DNA of 64,000 nt. It comes from Anaeromyxobacter sp. (lineage in GTDB: Bacteria; Myxococcota; Myxococcia; Myxococcales; Anaeromyxobacteraceae). Position numbers and translations under genes: made by a program. The first letter of the stretch is position 1. Every line of letters starts with the position of its first letter. Positions 52,260 to 61,060 of this stretch are shown in pieces. A model generated the notes under the pieces. The model did no database searches. It saw only the letters and a list, made by a program, of their open reading frames with translations, and was not told where the DNA came from. The stretch is from assembly GCA_016718565.1 (NCBI GenBank), contig JADKCZ010000010.1, forward strand, positions 62,001 to 126,000, read 5' to 3'.

Positions 52260-52687
52260 GGATCACCCCCGAGCGGCGGACCGGCCGCGCCGGGTTCCTG
52301 GACCGCCACGAAGGTGAAGGACAGCCGCGGCAGTCTCTTCAGGTTCAGCAGCGCGGCCAGGCGGGCGCGCAAGAAGCCCGTGGCTCGCACCAGGGCCTCC
52401 TTGGACGACCGCTCGACCAGGTGCAGTTCGGTGCGGTCGGTCACCACCACGTAGGCGATGCGGGCGAGGCCGCCGTCGGACGAGAGCTGCACGGAGACAA
52501 GGCGGACGCCGTCGATGGCCGGGTCGGCCGCCTCGTCGCGGAGAAGGGTCTGGACCTCGTCGTGAAGGATTCGTTCGAGTCGCTCTTGCCGGTGCCCCAT
52601 GGCGCCGGACTCTGATTCTCCTGGGTACGAGGGGAGATGCTGGGCGCGCGACGACCGCGCGCCGGATCGGTGCGTTCTCTTGGACAT
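52256..52687 (-). CDS. rbfA: RbfA-like ribosome-binding factor
   Basis: Helps mature the 30S subunit by binding near helix 1 of 16S rRNA. The core matches RbfA: RQERLERILHDEVQTLLRDEAADPAIDGVRLVSVQLSSDG, then IAYVVVTD and ATGFLRARLAALLNLKRLPRLSFTFV (key features: alpha-helix, KH-like fold, LxRxPxLxF). Start uncertain: ATG 52687 (143 residues, AGGGA upstream) or ATG 52600 (MGHRQERL, 114 residues), which fits the family better. The rbfA gene is normally beside infB/truB; here it leads rtcB, so this may be a second, specialised copy. Confidence 0.7.
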   Translation of the reverse strand: MSKRTHRSGARSSRAQHLPSYPGESESGAMGHRQERLERILHDEVQTLLRDEAADPAIDGVRLVSVQLSSDGGLARIAYVVVTDRTELHLVERSSKEALVRATGFLRARLAALLNLKRLPRLSFTFVAVQEPGAAGPPLGGDP

Positions 52688-53032
52688 GAAGACGGTTCCC
52701 TGTCGCGCCCTCGCCAGCGAGGGCGTGGGTACACACGAACTGCGGACGCAGCGCTCCAGGGGAGCGCGCACCGGGAACCCGTCAGTGATGATGGAGCGGG
52801 CGAACGGCTACGCGCACGTCGAGGAGCATCCCGGGACACCGTTGGGCTGAATAGGCACAGGACACCTCCTCCGGCGCAGCAGCCGGTGTTGACGGGCGGA
52901 TAGGTACTGCCCCTGCGACGGGGAGTCAAGGGGCAGAGACCTCATGGTCGGCTCCGCCCCCTTCCTCCCCGGGGCCTTGCGCGGCCGCCCGGCCGTCCCT
53001 ACCAAGGGTGGAACCCCCAGGAGGAGCCCGCC
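52688..53032. other. Divergent intergenic region upstream of rbfA-rtcB
   Basis: About 345 bases with no convincing gene. It holds the leftward promoter described separately, a CCCTCGCCAGCGAGGG hairpin near 52708, and a CCCTGCGACGGGG stem at the promoter spacer. The leader RNA of about 200 bases before the start codon could carry regulation. Confidence 0.4.
52901..52929 (-). promoter_or_regulatory. Sigma70-type promoter for rbfA-rtcB
   Basis: On the minus strand TTGACT (52929-52924), 17-base spacer, TACCTA (52906-52901). Confidence 0.45.
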
Positions 53033-53458
53033 ATGCAGCACGTGCACGTCTACCTGAACTTCGCCGGCACCACCGACGAGGCCCTCCGGCTCTACGAGTC
53101 GGTCTTCGGCACCCGCGTGGTGTTTCGCCAGACCTTCGGCGAGTCGACCTTCATCCCCAACGTCCCGGAGCACGCCAAGGGGAAGGTCATGCACGCCCAG
53201 CTGCCCATCACCGAGGCGGTGCACCTCATGGCGAGCGACGCGGTCCCGGGGTTCGGGCCGCCCCTCCAGGTGGGGAACAACTTCCACGTCTCCATCGTGG
53301 CCAAGGACAAGGCCGAGGCCGACCGCGCCTTCGCCCTCCTCTCCGAGGGCGGGACGGTGGCCATGCCGCTCGCCAACGCGCCCTGGGGCCCCTACTTCGG
53401 GATGTGCGTGGACCGCTTCGGCGTCCACTGGATGGTGAGCCTGACGACCCCGGCCTGA
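53033..53458 (+). CDS. VOC family protein (PhnB/glyoxalase-like)
   Basis: 141 residues, strong GGAGGAG site before the ATG. Matches the PhnB-like branch of the vicinal oxygen chelate superfamily: HVYLNFAGTTDEALRLYESVFG, VMHAQLPI, and the C-terminal GMCVDRFGVHWMVS. The family includes demethylmenaquinone methyltransferase-like and unknown proteins; substrate cannot be told from sequence. No operon partner. Confidence 0.88.
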   Translation: MQHVHVYLNFAGTTDEALRLYESVFGTRVVFRQTFGESTFIPNVPEHAKGKVMHAQLPITEAVHLMASDAVPGFGPPLQVGNNFHVSIVAKDKAEADRAFALLSEGGTVAMPLANAPWGPYFGMCVDRFGVHWMVSLTTPA

Positions 53459-53711
53459 ACCCCGGGGCGAGGCGCCGCGGCGCGAGCTCCGGCCCGAGCC
53501 ACCTCTCCTGAGCCAGCGTCGCCCGGCCGGGGCTGCCATTGGGGTGACGACGCCGGGGGCATACCGGGTGGGCCCTGCGGCACCGTGGCAGCGATGGTCC
53601 CTGCGCCAGGGTCCACGCTAGGCGTTGGTGGCGCCGATCGTGACCGCCCCTGGCCGACCGCGCAGGGGAGCCAGCTCGAGGTCGCAGCCGCGCGCCACTC
53701 AGGGGGCGGCC

Positions 53712-56162
53712 ATGGTGACGCGGAGCGGACGCGTGGCGCTGGGTGCGGTCCTGCTGCTGGCCTGCGGGGGCCTGGGGTGCGGAGGCGGGAAGGGCCAGAA
53801 GACTTACACCATCGGTGGAACGATCACGGGGCTGGCGGGGAGCGGGCTGGTCCTGGCCACGCCCGGCCAGGCGGACCTGGCCGTGAGCGCCGGGGCGACG
53901 CGCTTCGCCTTCGCCACGCCAGCGCCGGACGGCACCACCTACGCGGTCTCGGTGCGCCAGCAGCCCACGTCGCCAGCCCAGGCCTGCGCCGTCGCGGACG
54001 CGGCCGGCGGCGTGGCGGGCGCCGACGTGACCACGGTGGCGGTGGCGTGCACGACCACCGCCCCGGTCGACGTCCCGGCGGACACCGCCGGCCTCTCGCT
54101 CCTGCCTGCGGGCGGCGTCGACGTCCGCTACGGCGCGGACCACGCGACCCTCGCCATCGCGGACCTGGACCGCGACGGCCACCCCGATCTCGCCGTCGCC
54201 TACGACACGGCGAACAGGGTCGGGGTGTTCCTCGGGCGCGGCGATGGCACCTTCGAGGCGAGGCCCGAGCCCACGACCGGGTCCGGCCCCTGGAAGGTCG
54301 CGGTGGGCGACTTCGACGGCGACGGTCGACCCGACCTCGTGACCGCGAACCGGAGGGCGGGATCGCTCAGCGTCCTCCTCGGGAACGGGGACGGGACCTT
54401 CCAGCCGAGGCGCGACGTCCCGGCCGGCGCCGCACCGGGCTGGGTGGAGGTGGGCGACCTCGACGCCGACGGGAAGCAGGACCTGGTGGTGAGCGGGGCT
54501 CCCTTCGAGCTCGGCGGCCTGGTGATCCGTGGACGCCAGGGCACGGGCGCCGCGGGCGTCCTCATGGGGAACGGCGACGGGACCTTCGGGCCGCTGGCCG
54601 AGGTGTCGAGCGGCGCCGGCCTCAACGTGGCGGCGCTCGGCGACCTCGACGGGGACCACCGACCGGACCTGGTCCTGGCGGACGCCGGCGGCGGGGGCCT
54701 GGGCGTGCTCCTCGGCAAGGGCGACGGCACCTTCGCTCCCAGGAGGACCTACCCCTCCGGCCCGGAGCCACGCGGCCTGGCGCTCGGCGACCTCGACGGC
54801 GACGGCGCGCTCGACGCCGTCGCGTCGGACTTCGCCGCCAGCACCCTGAGCGTCTTCCTGGGGAAGGGCGACGGCACCTTCCCGGATCGGGTGGACTACC
54901 GGACCGGGAGGGCGCCTGCGGCGGTGGCCATCGGTGACGTGGACGGCGACGCCAGGGCCGACGTGGTGGTCACGACCCTGACCGCGCTGGACCTCACCTC
55001 GGACCGGACGGACCAGCGGATCAGCGTCTTCTTCGGGCGCGGAGACGGGACCTTCCGCGGCGCGCTCCACTCCGCCGTGGCGGTGGCCCACCCGGCCTTC
55101 GCCTCCCTCGCCGACCTCGATGGCGACGGCCGGCCCGAGCTCGCCGTGGCGAACCTGGGGTACCTGGACTGGCTCGCCTACCCCGCGCCCTACTACCCGG
55201 TGGGCGTCTATCGCGTGGGCGGCGGCGCTCCGCTCACCGTGGCACCGCCGCGGGCCGGCGGCGTCAGCCTGGGCGGCGGCCCCGTCACCTTCACCGCCAG
55301 CGCCGGAGGCGTGGCGCGGGAGGTCACCTGGAGCCTGTCGCCCGACGTCGGGACGCTCTCGGGCACGACCGGGGCCACGGTGCGCTACACGCCGCCCGCC
55401 GCAGGGGCGTCACCGCGCGTCGTGCGGCTCGTCGCGGCGGCGGGCGGCGAGCAGGTCGTGGCGGAGATCGGGCTGTCCACCCAGGTCGAGCGGCCGCGCG
55501 GCAGCACGACGGCGCCCAGCGCCTTCCTCGAATACCTGCCGCCTGGGTACGAGGACGGCCTGCCGCGCCCGCTCCTGGTGTTCCTCCACGGCAGCGCCGG
55601 CAACGGGAACGGGCTGACGAACGTCTCGGCCAACCTGGTGAGCTGGGCGGTCCCGGCCATGATCGCCCACGGCGGCTGGTCCCCCGACCACCCCTTCATC
55701 GTGCTGTCGCCGCAGCACTTCAGCCTGGGGTCGGAGTGCGCCCTGGGGCCGGAGGTGGCGGCGTTCGTCGACTGGGCGGTCACGCGCTACCGCGTCGATC
55801 CGAAGCGGGTCTTCCTCACGGGCCTCTCCTGCGGATCCAGGGCGGCTTGGGACTACCTGGGCCTCTACCAGGACTCGAAGGTCGCGGCGGCGGCGCTCCT
55901 GGTCGGGTCCCCGGGCGCCGCCTGGACGCGAGCCGGCTGCGATCTCGGGAAGGTGGCCATCTGGGCGCTCCACGGCGCCGACGACAGCCCGCAGGCGGAG
56001 CAGGCGGTGATGGACCAGCTCCTCGCCTGCCCCGCGCCGCCCCGCCGGGACGCGGCGTTCACCCTCGTTCCGGGGGGCAGCCACTACATCTTCGACGACA
56101 TCTACCTGGGGCGGCTGGGACTCGACGTCTTCGGCTGGCTGCTGGAGCACCCCAAGCCGTAG
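53712..56162 (+). CDS. FG-GAP repeat lipoprotein with C-terminal esterase domain
   Basis: 816 residues. ATG at 53712 with AGGGGG upstream, lipobox LGC (GGLGCGGG). Residues about 130-500 hold seven FG-GAP/VCBS blades (DLDRDGHPDLAVA, DFDGDGRPDLVTA, DLDADGKQDLVVS) alternating with the GDGTF motif. About 510-590 is an Ig-like domain (VTFTASAGGVAREVTWSLSP). The last 220 residues are an alpha/beta hydrolase of the poly(3-hydroxybutyrate) depolymerase/feruloyl esterase type: nucleophile GLSCG, acid HGADDS, His in GGSHYIFDD. Likely surface-anchored esterase targeted by its propeller; substrate unknown. Confidence 0.85.
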   Translation: MVTRSGRVALGAVLLLACGGLGCGGGKGQKTYTIGGTITGLAGSGLVLATPGQADLAVSAGATRFAFATPAPDGTTYAVSVRQQPTSPAQACAVADAAGGVAGADVTTVAVACTTTAPVDVPADTAGLSLLPAGGVDVRYGADHATLAIADLDRDGHPDLAVAYDTANRVGVFLGRGDGTFEARPEPTTGSGPWKVAVGDFDGDGRPDLVTANRRAGSLSVLLGNGDGTFQPRRDVPAGAAPGWVEVGDLDADGKQDLVVSGAPFELGGLVIRGRQGTGAAGVLMGNGDGTFGPLAEVSSGAGLNVAALGDLDGDHRPDLVLADAGGGGLGVLLGKGDGTFAPRRTYPSGPEPRGLALGDLDGDGALDAVASDFAASTLSVFLGKGDGTFPDRVDYRTGRAPAAVAIGDVDGDARADVVVTTLTALDLTSDRTDQRISVFFGRGDGTFRGALHSAVAVAHPAFASLADLDGDGRPELAVANLGYLDWLAYPAPYYPVGVYRVGGGAPLTVAPPRAGGVSLGGGPVTFTASAGGVAREVTWSLSPDVGTLSGTTGATVRYTPPAAGASPRVVRLVAAAGGEQVVAEIGLSTQVERPRGSTTAPSAFLEYLPPGYEDGLPRPLLVFLHGSAGNGNGLTNVSANLVSWAVPAMIAHGGWSPDHPFIVLSPQHFSLGSECALGPEVAAFVDWAVTRYRVDPKRVFLTGLSCGSRAAWDYLGLYQDSKVAAAALLVGSPGAAWTRAGCDLGKVAIWALHGADDSPQAEQAVMDQLLACPAPPRRDAAFTLVPGGSHYIFDDIYLGRLGLDVFGWLLEHPKP

Positions 56163-56306
56163 CGCGGCAGGTGCACCCGGGCGCGCACCGGGCGTGGCGG
56201 CGCGCAGCAGGTGCGCAGGCGAACCACACCACGCAGCGCTGATCCGGGGCCAGTCCGGGCACGACGGGACAGGGCCCCGGCCTCCCCGCTCTGCTAGCCT
56301 CGCCTG

Positions 56307-56912
56307 GTGAGCGCGCCCGGTCGGGCCCCGGCGGTGCGAGCCAGCAGCGCCCGGGACATGTTGGTCATCATCGACGGCTTCCGCCCGGGCACCCGCGACG
56401 CGGTCCGGTCGCTCGTGCCGCCGGCCTCGCTGGAGGTCATCGACGGGGCGGCCGGCAGCTCCTGGCTCGAGGTCGGGCACCACCACTTCCTGGTGGACGC
56501 GACCGTGGCGGTGCTGGGGATGGACGAGGCCGTGTCGCTCTGGCGCCGCGGCATGGCCCAGGTGCTGCAGCGCCCGCTCCACAAGGTCTTCGTGGAGGGC
56601 GCGGTGCGCCTCTTCTTCGACGGGCCGGGCCGGGTCATCCAGCTCATCCCCCGGGGCTGGCCGCTCGCCTACCGCGACTTCAGCACCGTCTCCTTCCAGC
56701 GGATCGGCACCCACCAGGCCGAGATCCGGTTCGACGACGTGGCGCCACAGGCCTTCGCCTCGCCCGGCTACCTGCACAGCTGGCACGCCATCTGCCAGGG
56801 GATCTTCGACCTGGAGCGCCCGCTCGACGGCGTCACCGAGTTCTCGTTCGACGAGGCCCGCGCCACCGCCGTTATCCGCTTCGCCTGGCGGGTGCCCGCC
56901 AGGAAGCCCTAG
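56307..56912 (+). CDS. DUF2378-like myxobacterial protein (tentative)
   Basis: 201 residues from GTG 56307, or 184 from ATG 56358 (MLVIIDGFRPGTRD). No signal or membrane segment. The pattern VDATVAVLGMDEAVSLWRRGM, RPLHKVFVEGAVRLF, PGRVIQLIPRGWPLAYRDF resembles the DUF2378 paralog family of myxobacteria, which share a heme-NO-binding-like fold; this assignment is from memory of the pattern only. Stands alone between the esterase lipoprotein and a convergent beta-helix gene. Confidence 0.55.
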   Translation: MSAPGRAPAVRASSARDMLVIIDGFRPGTRDAVRSLVPPASLEVIDGAAGSSWLEVGHHHFLVDATVAVLGMDEAVSLWRRGMAQVLQRPLHKVFVEGAVRLFFDGPGRVIQLIPRGWPLAYRDFSTVSFQRIGTHQAEIRFDDVAPQAFASPGYLHSWHAICQGIFDLERPLDGVTEFSFDEARATAVIRFAWRVPARKP

Positions 56913-58459
56913 CGGGGCGAGCGCGGAGCGTGCCCGGTCGGCCGTCGCCGCCGCCGGCCCGCCCGGGCCAGGACGAAGGCCCCGAGCAGCGCCAGCAGCG
57001 CCGCCGCCCCGCCCCGCGAGCTCCCGCAGCCGCAGCCGCCGGCCTCCTCGGGCGGGGGATCGGCCGGGGGCGCCACGCCGGTCTCCCGCTCGAAGGCGCC
57101 CAGGTCGGCCGGCCCACCGGCGGGCCGCGGCGCGGTGGCCTGGTGCGGCACGTAGGTCACGTCGAGCGGGTGGGCCAGCGCGGCCGCCGGCAGCGCCACC
57201 CCGACGTCCAGCGCCGGCGAGCCGGGCGCCAGCCAGAAGTCCTGGCCGGCCAGGTCCACGAAGCCGGGGTCGGCGCCGGTGAGGTTGCCGCCGGCGTCGG
57301 TCACGCCCACCGCCACGCCGGAGTGGGTGCGCACCCAGCCGGCGCTGAGCCAGTTGCCGCCCAGCGCCAGCGGGCCGGCCCCCTCCACCACCGCCAGGTG
57401 GCCGGCGGACGCGGTCGCCAGGAACACGTTGGCGAAGACCGAGGCCTGCTGCGCCGCCGTGGAGAGCCGGAAGAGCGTGGTGTTGCCGCTGCGGGTCGAG
57501 ACCACCGTGTTGTTCCAGAACCAGAGGCGCGGCCGGTAGTCGGAGGTGGCGCCGCTGTCGCCGCCGAAGTGGACGATCTGGTTGTTGTCGGCGCCGTCGC
57601 GCTCCACCAGCACGTTGCCGGAGACGAAGGTGTCGGCGTAGGCCGGGTCGGCCACGATGGCGGGGTCGTCCTCCCCGTCCACCAGGTCGAGCTGCCGGTT
57701 GCCGCCCTCGATCCAGTTGGCGCGGATGACGCTGCCGGCCGAGCGGTCCTTGAGCGCGTTGCCGGAGCACCGGTCGCAGAGGGGGCCGTAGCGGTTCCCC
57801 AGGAAGGTCACGCCGTGGCCGGCGGTGTAGGAGTTGTGCTCGAAGGCGCTCCCGACGTTGCCGTTGCCGTGGATGAAGCAGCCCTCCACCAGCAGGTCCT
57901 CGACGCCCGCCGCGGAGAAGAGGCCGTTGCCGCTGTCCTCGAGCTCGCAGCCGCGGATGGTGACGTGGCGACCGGCCTCCACGAAGATGGCGGCGGCGTT
58001 CTGCGCGTAGCTCGAGGCGCCGTTCCGCCCGGTGAAGGCCAGCGGTGCCCGGGCGCGCCGCAGGTGGAGCTTCTCCACCACCACCCACTCCGGCGTCTCA
58101 CACGCTGGCGAGTTGGCGCCGCCGATCTTGAGCAGGGCCCGCTCCTCGTTCCAGAAGTTCAGCTGCGGCCGGGTGCTGGCCCCCTCGCCGGTGATGACCG
58201 GCAGCGCCCCGCCGGCGTCCGGCACCCCCACCACGCGGATGGGAGCGGCCGAGGTGCCCCGGCCGCACAGCACCCACTTCTCGGCGTAGGGCTCGGCCCG
58301 GGCGTGGATGCGCACCACGTCACCGGCGGTCAGGGCCTCCCAGGGCACCGCCCCGATGGAGGCGAGCGGCTGGCCCGGCCCCACCTCGTAGGTGGCGGCC
58401 GGCGCGGGGCGGGGCGCCAGCAGCAGGGCGACGGCGAGCGCGGCGGCGAGGCGGGGCAT
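56909..58459 (-). CDS. Right-handed beta-helix surface protein with MYXO-CTERM tail
   Basis: 516 residues from ATG 58459, GGAGGG upstream. Signal peptide RLAAALAVALLLAPRPAPAA. The middle is a parallel beta-helix (VVVEKLHLRRARAPLAFTG, NAAAIFVEAGRHVTIRGCELEDSG, GNALKDRSAGSVIRANWIEG; key feature repeated NxI/GN turns), with four extra cysteines (CDRC). The C-terminus has the MYXO-CTERM sorting signal: GGCGCGSS, a hydrophobic helix and a run of arginines, which directs lipid-linked anchoring to the cell surface. Its stop overlaps the convergent 56307 gene by 4 bases. Confidence 0.85.
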   Translation of the reverse strand: MPRLAAALAVALLLAPRPAPAATYEVGPGQPLASIGAVPWEALTAGDVVRIHARAEPYAEKWVLCGRGTSAAPIRVVGVPDAGGALPVITGEGASTRPQLNFWNEERALLKIGGANSPACETPEWVVVEKLHLRRARAPLAFTGRNGASSYAQNAAAIFVEAGRHVTIRGCELEDSGNGLFSAAGVEDLLVEGCFIHGNGNVGSAFEHNSYTAGHGVTFLGNRYGPLCDRCSGNALKDRSAGSVIRANWIEGGNRQLDLVDGEDDPAIVADPAYADTFVSGNVLVERDGADNNQIVHFGGDSGATSDYRPRLWFWNNTVVSTRSGNTTLFRLSTAAQQASVFANVFLATASAGHLAVVEGAGPLALGGNWLSAGWVRTHSGVAVGVTDAGGNLTGADPGFVDLAGQDFWLAPGSPALDVGVALPAAALAHPLDVTYVPHQATAPRPAGGPADLGAFERETGVAPPADPPPEEAGGCGCGSSRGGAAALLALLGAFVLARAGRRRRRPTGHAPRSPR

Positions 58460-58592
58460 GTGGGTCCCTCCAGGCGGTGAGACCGCCAGCTTAGTCCACC
58501 TCCGGCGCCGGACCCGTGGGCAGCCGGCCGCCCCGCCCATATACTCCTGCCGCCCCGGGGCGGTGCCGGGGCTCACGGGGCTCCGAGGGGCG

Positions 58593-59834
58593 ATGCGACC
58601 GACCAACCGTTTCCTGTCCTCGATCGCGCTGGCGGCGCTCCTCCTGGTCGGCGGCGCCGCCGCGGCGGCCCCGACCTCCGAGCCCGGCGCCTGGCTGCGG
58701 CTGCGCGACCAGCGGATCCTCGAGCTGCGGTCGGCGCGCGGCGAGCTCCCGGCCGGGCAGCGGGCCCGCGACGCCACCAGGGCCCTGGAGGCGGCCGTGG
58801 CGGCCTCGCCGGGGGCCGCGGCCACCCTGGAGGTCGGGCCGGACGGGGCGCTCCTGCGGGTCGGCGACACCACCGTGCTCCAGCTCGGGCCGGAGGACGC
58901 CGCCGCCGAGGCCATGGGGCTCTCCGAGCTGGCCGGGCGCTCCCTGGCCAGCCTGCGCGCGGCCCTGGAGGCGGAGCGGCGCCGGCAGGCCGCCCACGAC
59001 GTCATCTACAAGCTGTCGATGCTGGTCTTCAGCGGGCTGGTGGCGCTCCTGCTGGCCCGCTCCATCGGGCGAGCCGCCGTGGCCGCCGCGGGGCGCCTCG
59101 AGGCCGCCGAGACCCACGTCCCGGCGCTGGCCGTGGCCGGCGTGGAGCTGGCCAGCGGGCCGGCGGTGCGCGGGGCCGCCGCGGTGGCGCTCCGGCTGGG
59201 CCGCTTCGTGGCGCAGGCCGGCGTGGCGGTGGCCTGGGGCCTCTCGGCGCTGTCGCACTTCGAGCTCACCCGGGGCTCGCGCGACCGGATCGCGGCGGCG
59301 CTGGCCGAGCCGCTGGTGTCCCTGGGCGGCGGCCTGGCGGGCGCGGTGCCGCTGCTGGTGGTGGGCGCCGTCGGCGTGGTGCTGGTGGCGCTGCTGGTCC
59401 GCGGCGCCGAGGTCTTCTTCGACGCGGTGGCGCGCGGCGACGCCACGCTGCGCTGGCTGCCCCGCGACCTGGCCCCCGCCGTGGGCCGGCTGGTGCGGGT
59501 GGCCATCGTGCTGCTGGCGCTCCTGCTGGGCGCCTCCGCCGCCGGCGCCGACGGGCTCCTGGGCGGCCTGGCCCGCGCCGCCCTGCTGGCCCTGGGGCTG
59601 GCCGCGGCGCCGCTGGCCGCCTCGGCGCTGGCCGGGCTCCCGCTGGTGCTGGGGCGGACGCTGCGGCCCGGTGACCTGGTGGAGCTGGGCGGCCACCGCG
59701 GGCGGGTGGTCGGGCTCGGCCTGCTGGCCACGGTGCTGGAGGAGGCCGGCGGCGCGCGCGTGCGCGTGCCCCACCTGCTCTCGCTGGTGCGGCCGGTGCG
59801 GGTCGAGGATCGCGCCCCGGAGGGGCGGCCGTGA
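58593..59834 (+). CDS. MscS-like mechanosensitive channel family membrane protein
   Basis: 413 residues, ATG at 58593 (GAGGGG upstream). Signal peptide, a periplasmic domain of about 110 residues, then five or so membrane helices (LSMLVFSGLVALLLARSIG, VPLLVVGAVGVVLVALLV) and an MscS beta-domain (LGRTLRPGDLVELGGHRGRVVGLGLLATVLEE). It lacks a long cytoplasmic cage, ending 30 residues after the beta-domain. First gene of a four-gene operon; GTGA overlap with the next. Confidence 0.8.
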   Translation: MRPTNRFLSSIALAALLLVGGAAAAAPTSEPGAWLRLRDQRILELRSARGELPAGQRARDATRALEAAVAASPGAAATLEVGPDGALLRVGDTTVLQLGPEDAAAEAMGLSELAGRSLASLRAALEAERRRQAAHDVIYKLSMLVFSGLVALLLARSIGRAAVAAAGRLEAAETHVPALAVAGVELASGPAVRGAAAVALRLGRFVAQAGVAVAWGLSALSHFELTRGSRDRIAAALAEPLVSLGGGLAGAVPLLVVGAVGVVLVALLVRGAEVFFDAVARGDATLRWLPRDLAPAVGRLVRVAIVLLALLLGASAAGADGLLGGLARAALLALGLAAAPLAASALAGLPLVLGRTLRPGDLVELGGHRGRVVGLGLLATVLEEAGGARVRVPHLLSLVRPVRVEDRAPEGRP

Positions 59835-61060
59835 CCACGCTGGCGGCCATCTCCGCGCTGCTGGCGGTGGCCTGGGTGGGCGCGGCCCTGGTGGGCCGCA
59901 CCGCGGTGGGCGCCGGCGCGGTGGCGCTGCTGGCGGGGGGCGCGCTCGGGCCCGGCGGCCTGGGCGTGGTCGGTCCTGGGCTCCTGGAGGGCGCCGCACC
60001 CCTCGCCGAGGTGGCGGTGGGCTGGCTGGCGGTGGCGCTGGGGGTCTCGGCCGGCGTCCGCGACGGGCGGCGCATCGGCCCGGGGCGGCTGGCCGGCGCC
60101 ACCGCGCTGGCGCTCCTGACCGGCCTGGCCGTGGCCGCGGCGGTCGCGGCGGCCTCCGGCGCGACCTGGCCCCTGCCGCTCGAGGTGATCCTGGTGGCGG
60201 GTGGCGCCGGGGTGGCGCTGGCGCCCACGGCGCGCGACGCGCTGGCCGGCCTGGCCACCCGGCTGGGCGCCCGCGGCCCGGTGACCGACCTGGTCTGCGA
60301 CCTGGCCGAGAGCGACGACCTGCTGCCCGTCGCCGCCACCGTGGTGCTGTTCGCGCTGGTGCCCGGCGCGCCCCTGGCGGTTCGCTTCGGCCTGGCAGCA
60401 GCCGCGGCGGCGGGGCTCGTGCTGGGCGCGGTGCTCGGCCTGGCGGCGGCCCTGCTGGTGCGCCTCTCGCCCGGGCGCGACCAGGCCGCGGTGGCGCTCT
60501 TCGGGATCTCGCTGCTCGGCATCGGGCTGTCGGCCACGCTGGGGGTCTCCTCCATGGCCACCGGCCTGGTGCTGGGGCTGGTGGCGGCGCTGCTCTCCGG
60601 CCAGGCGGCCGCGCTGGCGGGCCTGGCCCGGACGCTGGAGGGGGCGGTGGCGCTGCCGGCGCTGGTGCTGGCCGGCGCGCTGCTCGATCCCGGCGCCCAC
60701 CCCGGGCTGCTGGTGGTGGCGCTGGCGGCGGGCGGGGCTGCGCTCCTGGCCAAGCTGCTGACCGGGCCCGCCCTCGGCCTGGCCGAGCCCGCCGCCCTCA
60801 GGGCCGGCGCGGCGCTGCCGGTGGCGCGCCTCTCGCCCGGCCCCTTCGGCGTCTTCGTCGGCCTGGCCTTCGCCCTGCGCCTGCCGGGCCGGGCCGGGGC
60901 CACCGTGCTGGCCGCCGCGGCCTGCGCCTTCCTGGCCGGCGAGCTGCTGGCCGCCCCGGCGCTGCGCCGCGCCCTGCGCCTGGCCGGTGAGCTGCCGGCC
61001 CCGGCGCCGCCGCCCGGCGCGCCCGCCGCCGCCGTCGCCGCGGCCGGGGAGGGGACGTGA
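59831..61060 (+). CDS. CPA2-like cation/proton antiporter, first of two
   Basis: 409 residues, about 11-12 membrane helices, no TrkA-N domain. GTG start in a GTGA overlap. A DLAESDDLLPVAA segment supplies acidic residues within a membrane-flanking region, in the position where antiporters have their ion-binding Asp pair, and ALAPTARDAL precedes it. Function inferred from topology and its likeness to the next gene. Confidence 0.7.
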   Translation: MTTLAAISALLAVAWVGAALVGRTAVGAGAVALLAGGALGPGGLGVVGPGLLEGAAPLAEVAVGWLAVALGVSAGVRDGRRIGPGRLAGATALALLTGLAVAAAVAAASGATWPLPLEVILVAGGAGVALAPTARDALAGLATRLGARGPVTDLVCDLAESDDLLPVAATVVLFALVPGAPLAVRFGLAAAAAAGLVLGAVLGLAAALLVRLSPGRDQAAVALFGISLLGIGLSATLGVSSMATGLVLGLVAALLSGQAAALAGLARTLEGAVALPALVLAGALLDPGAHPGLLVVALAAGGAALLAKLLTGPALGLAEPAALRAGAALPVARLSPGPFGVFVGLAFALRLPGRAGATVLAAAACAFLAGELLAAPALRRALRLAGELPAPAPPPGAPAAAVAAAGEGT

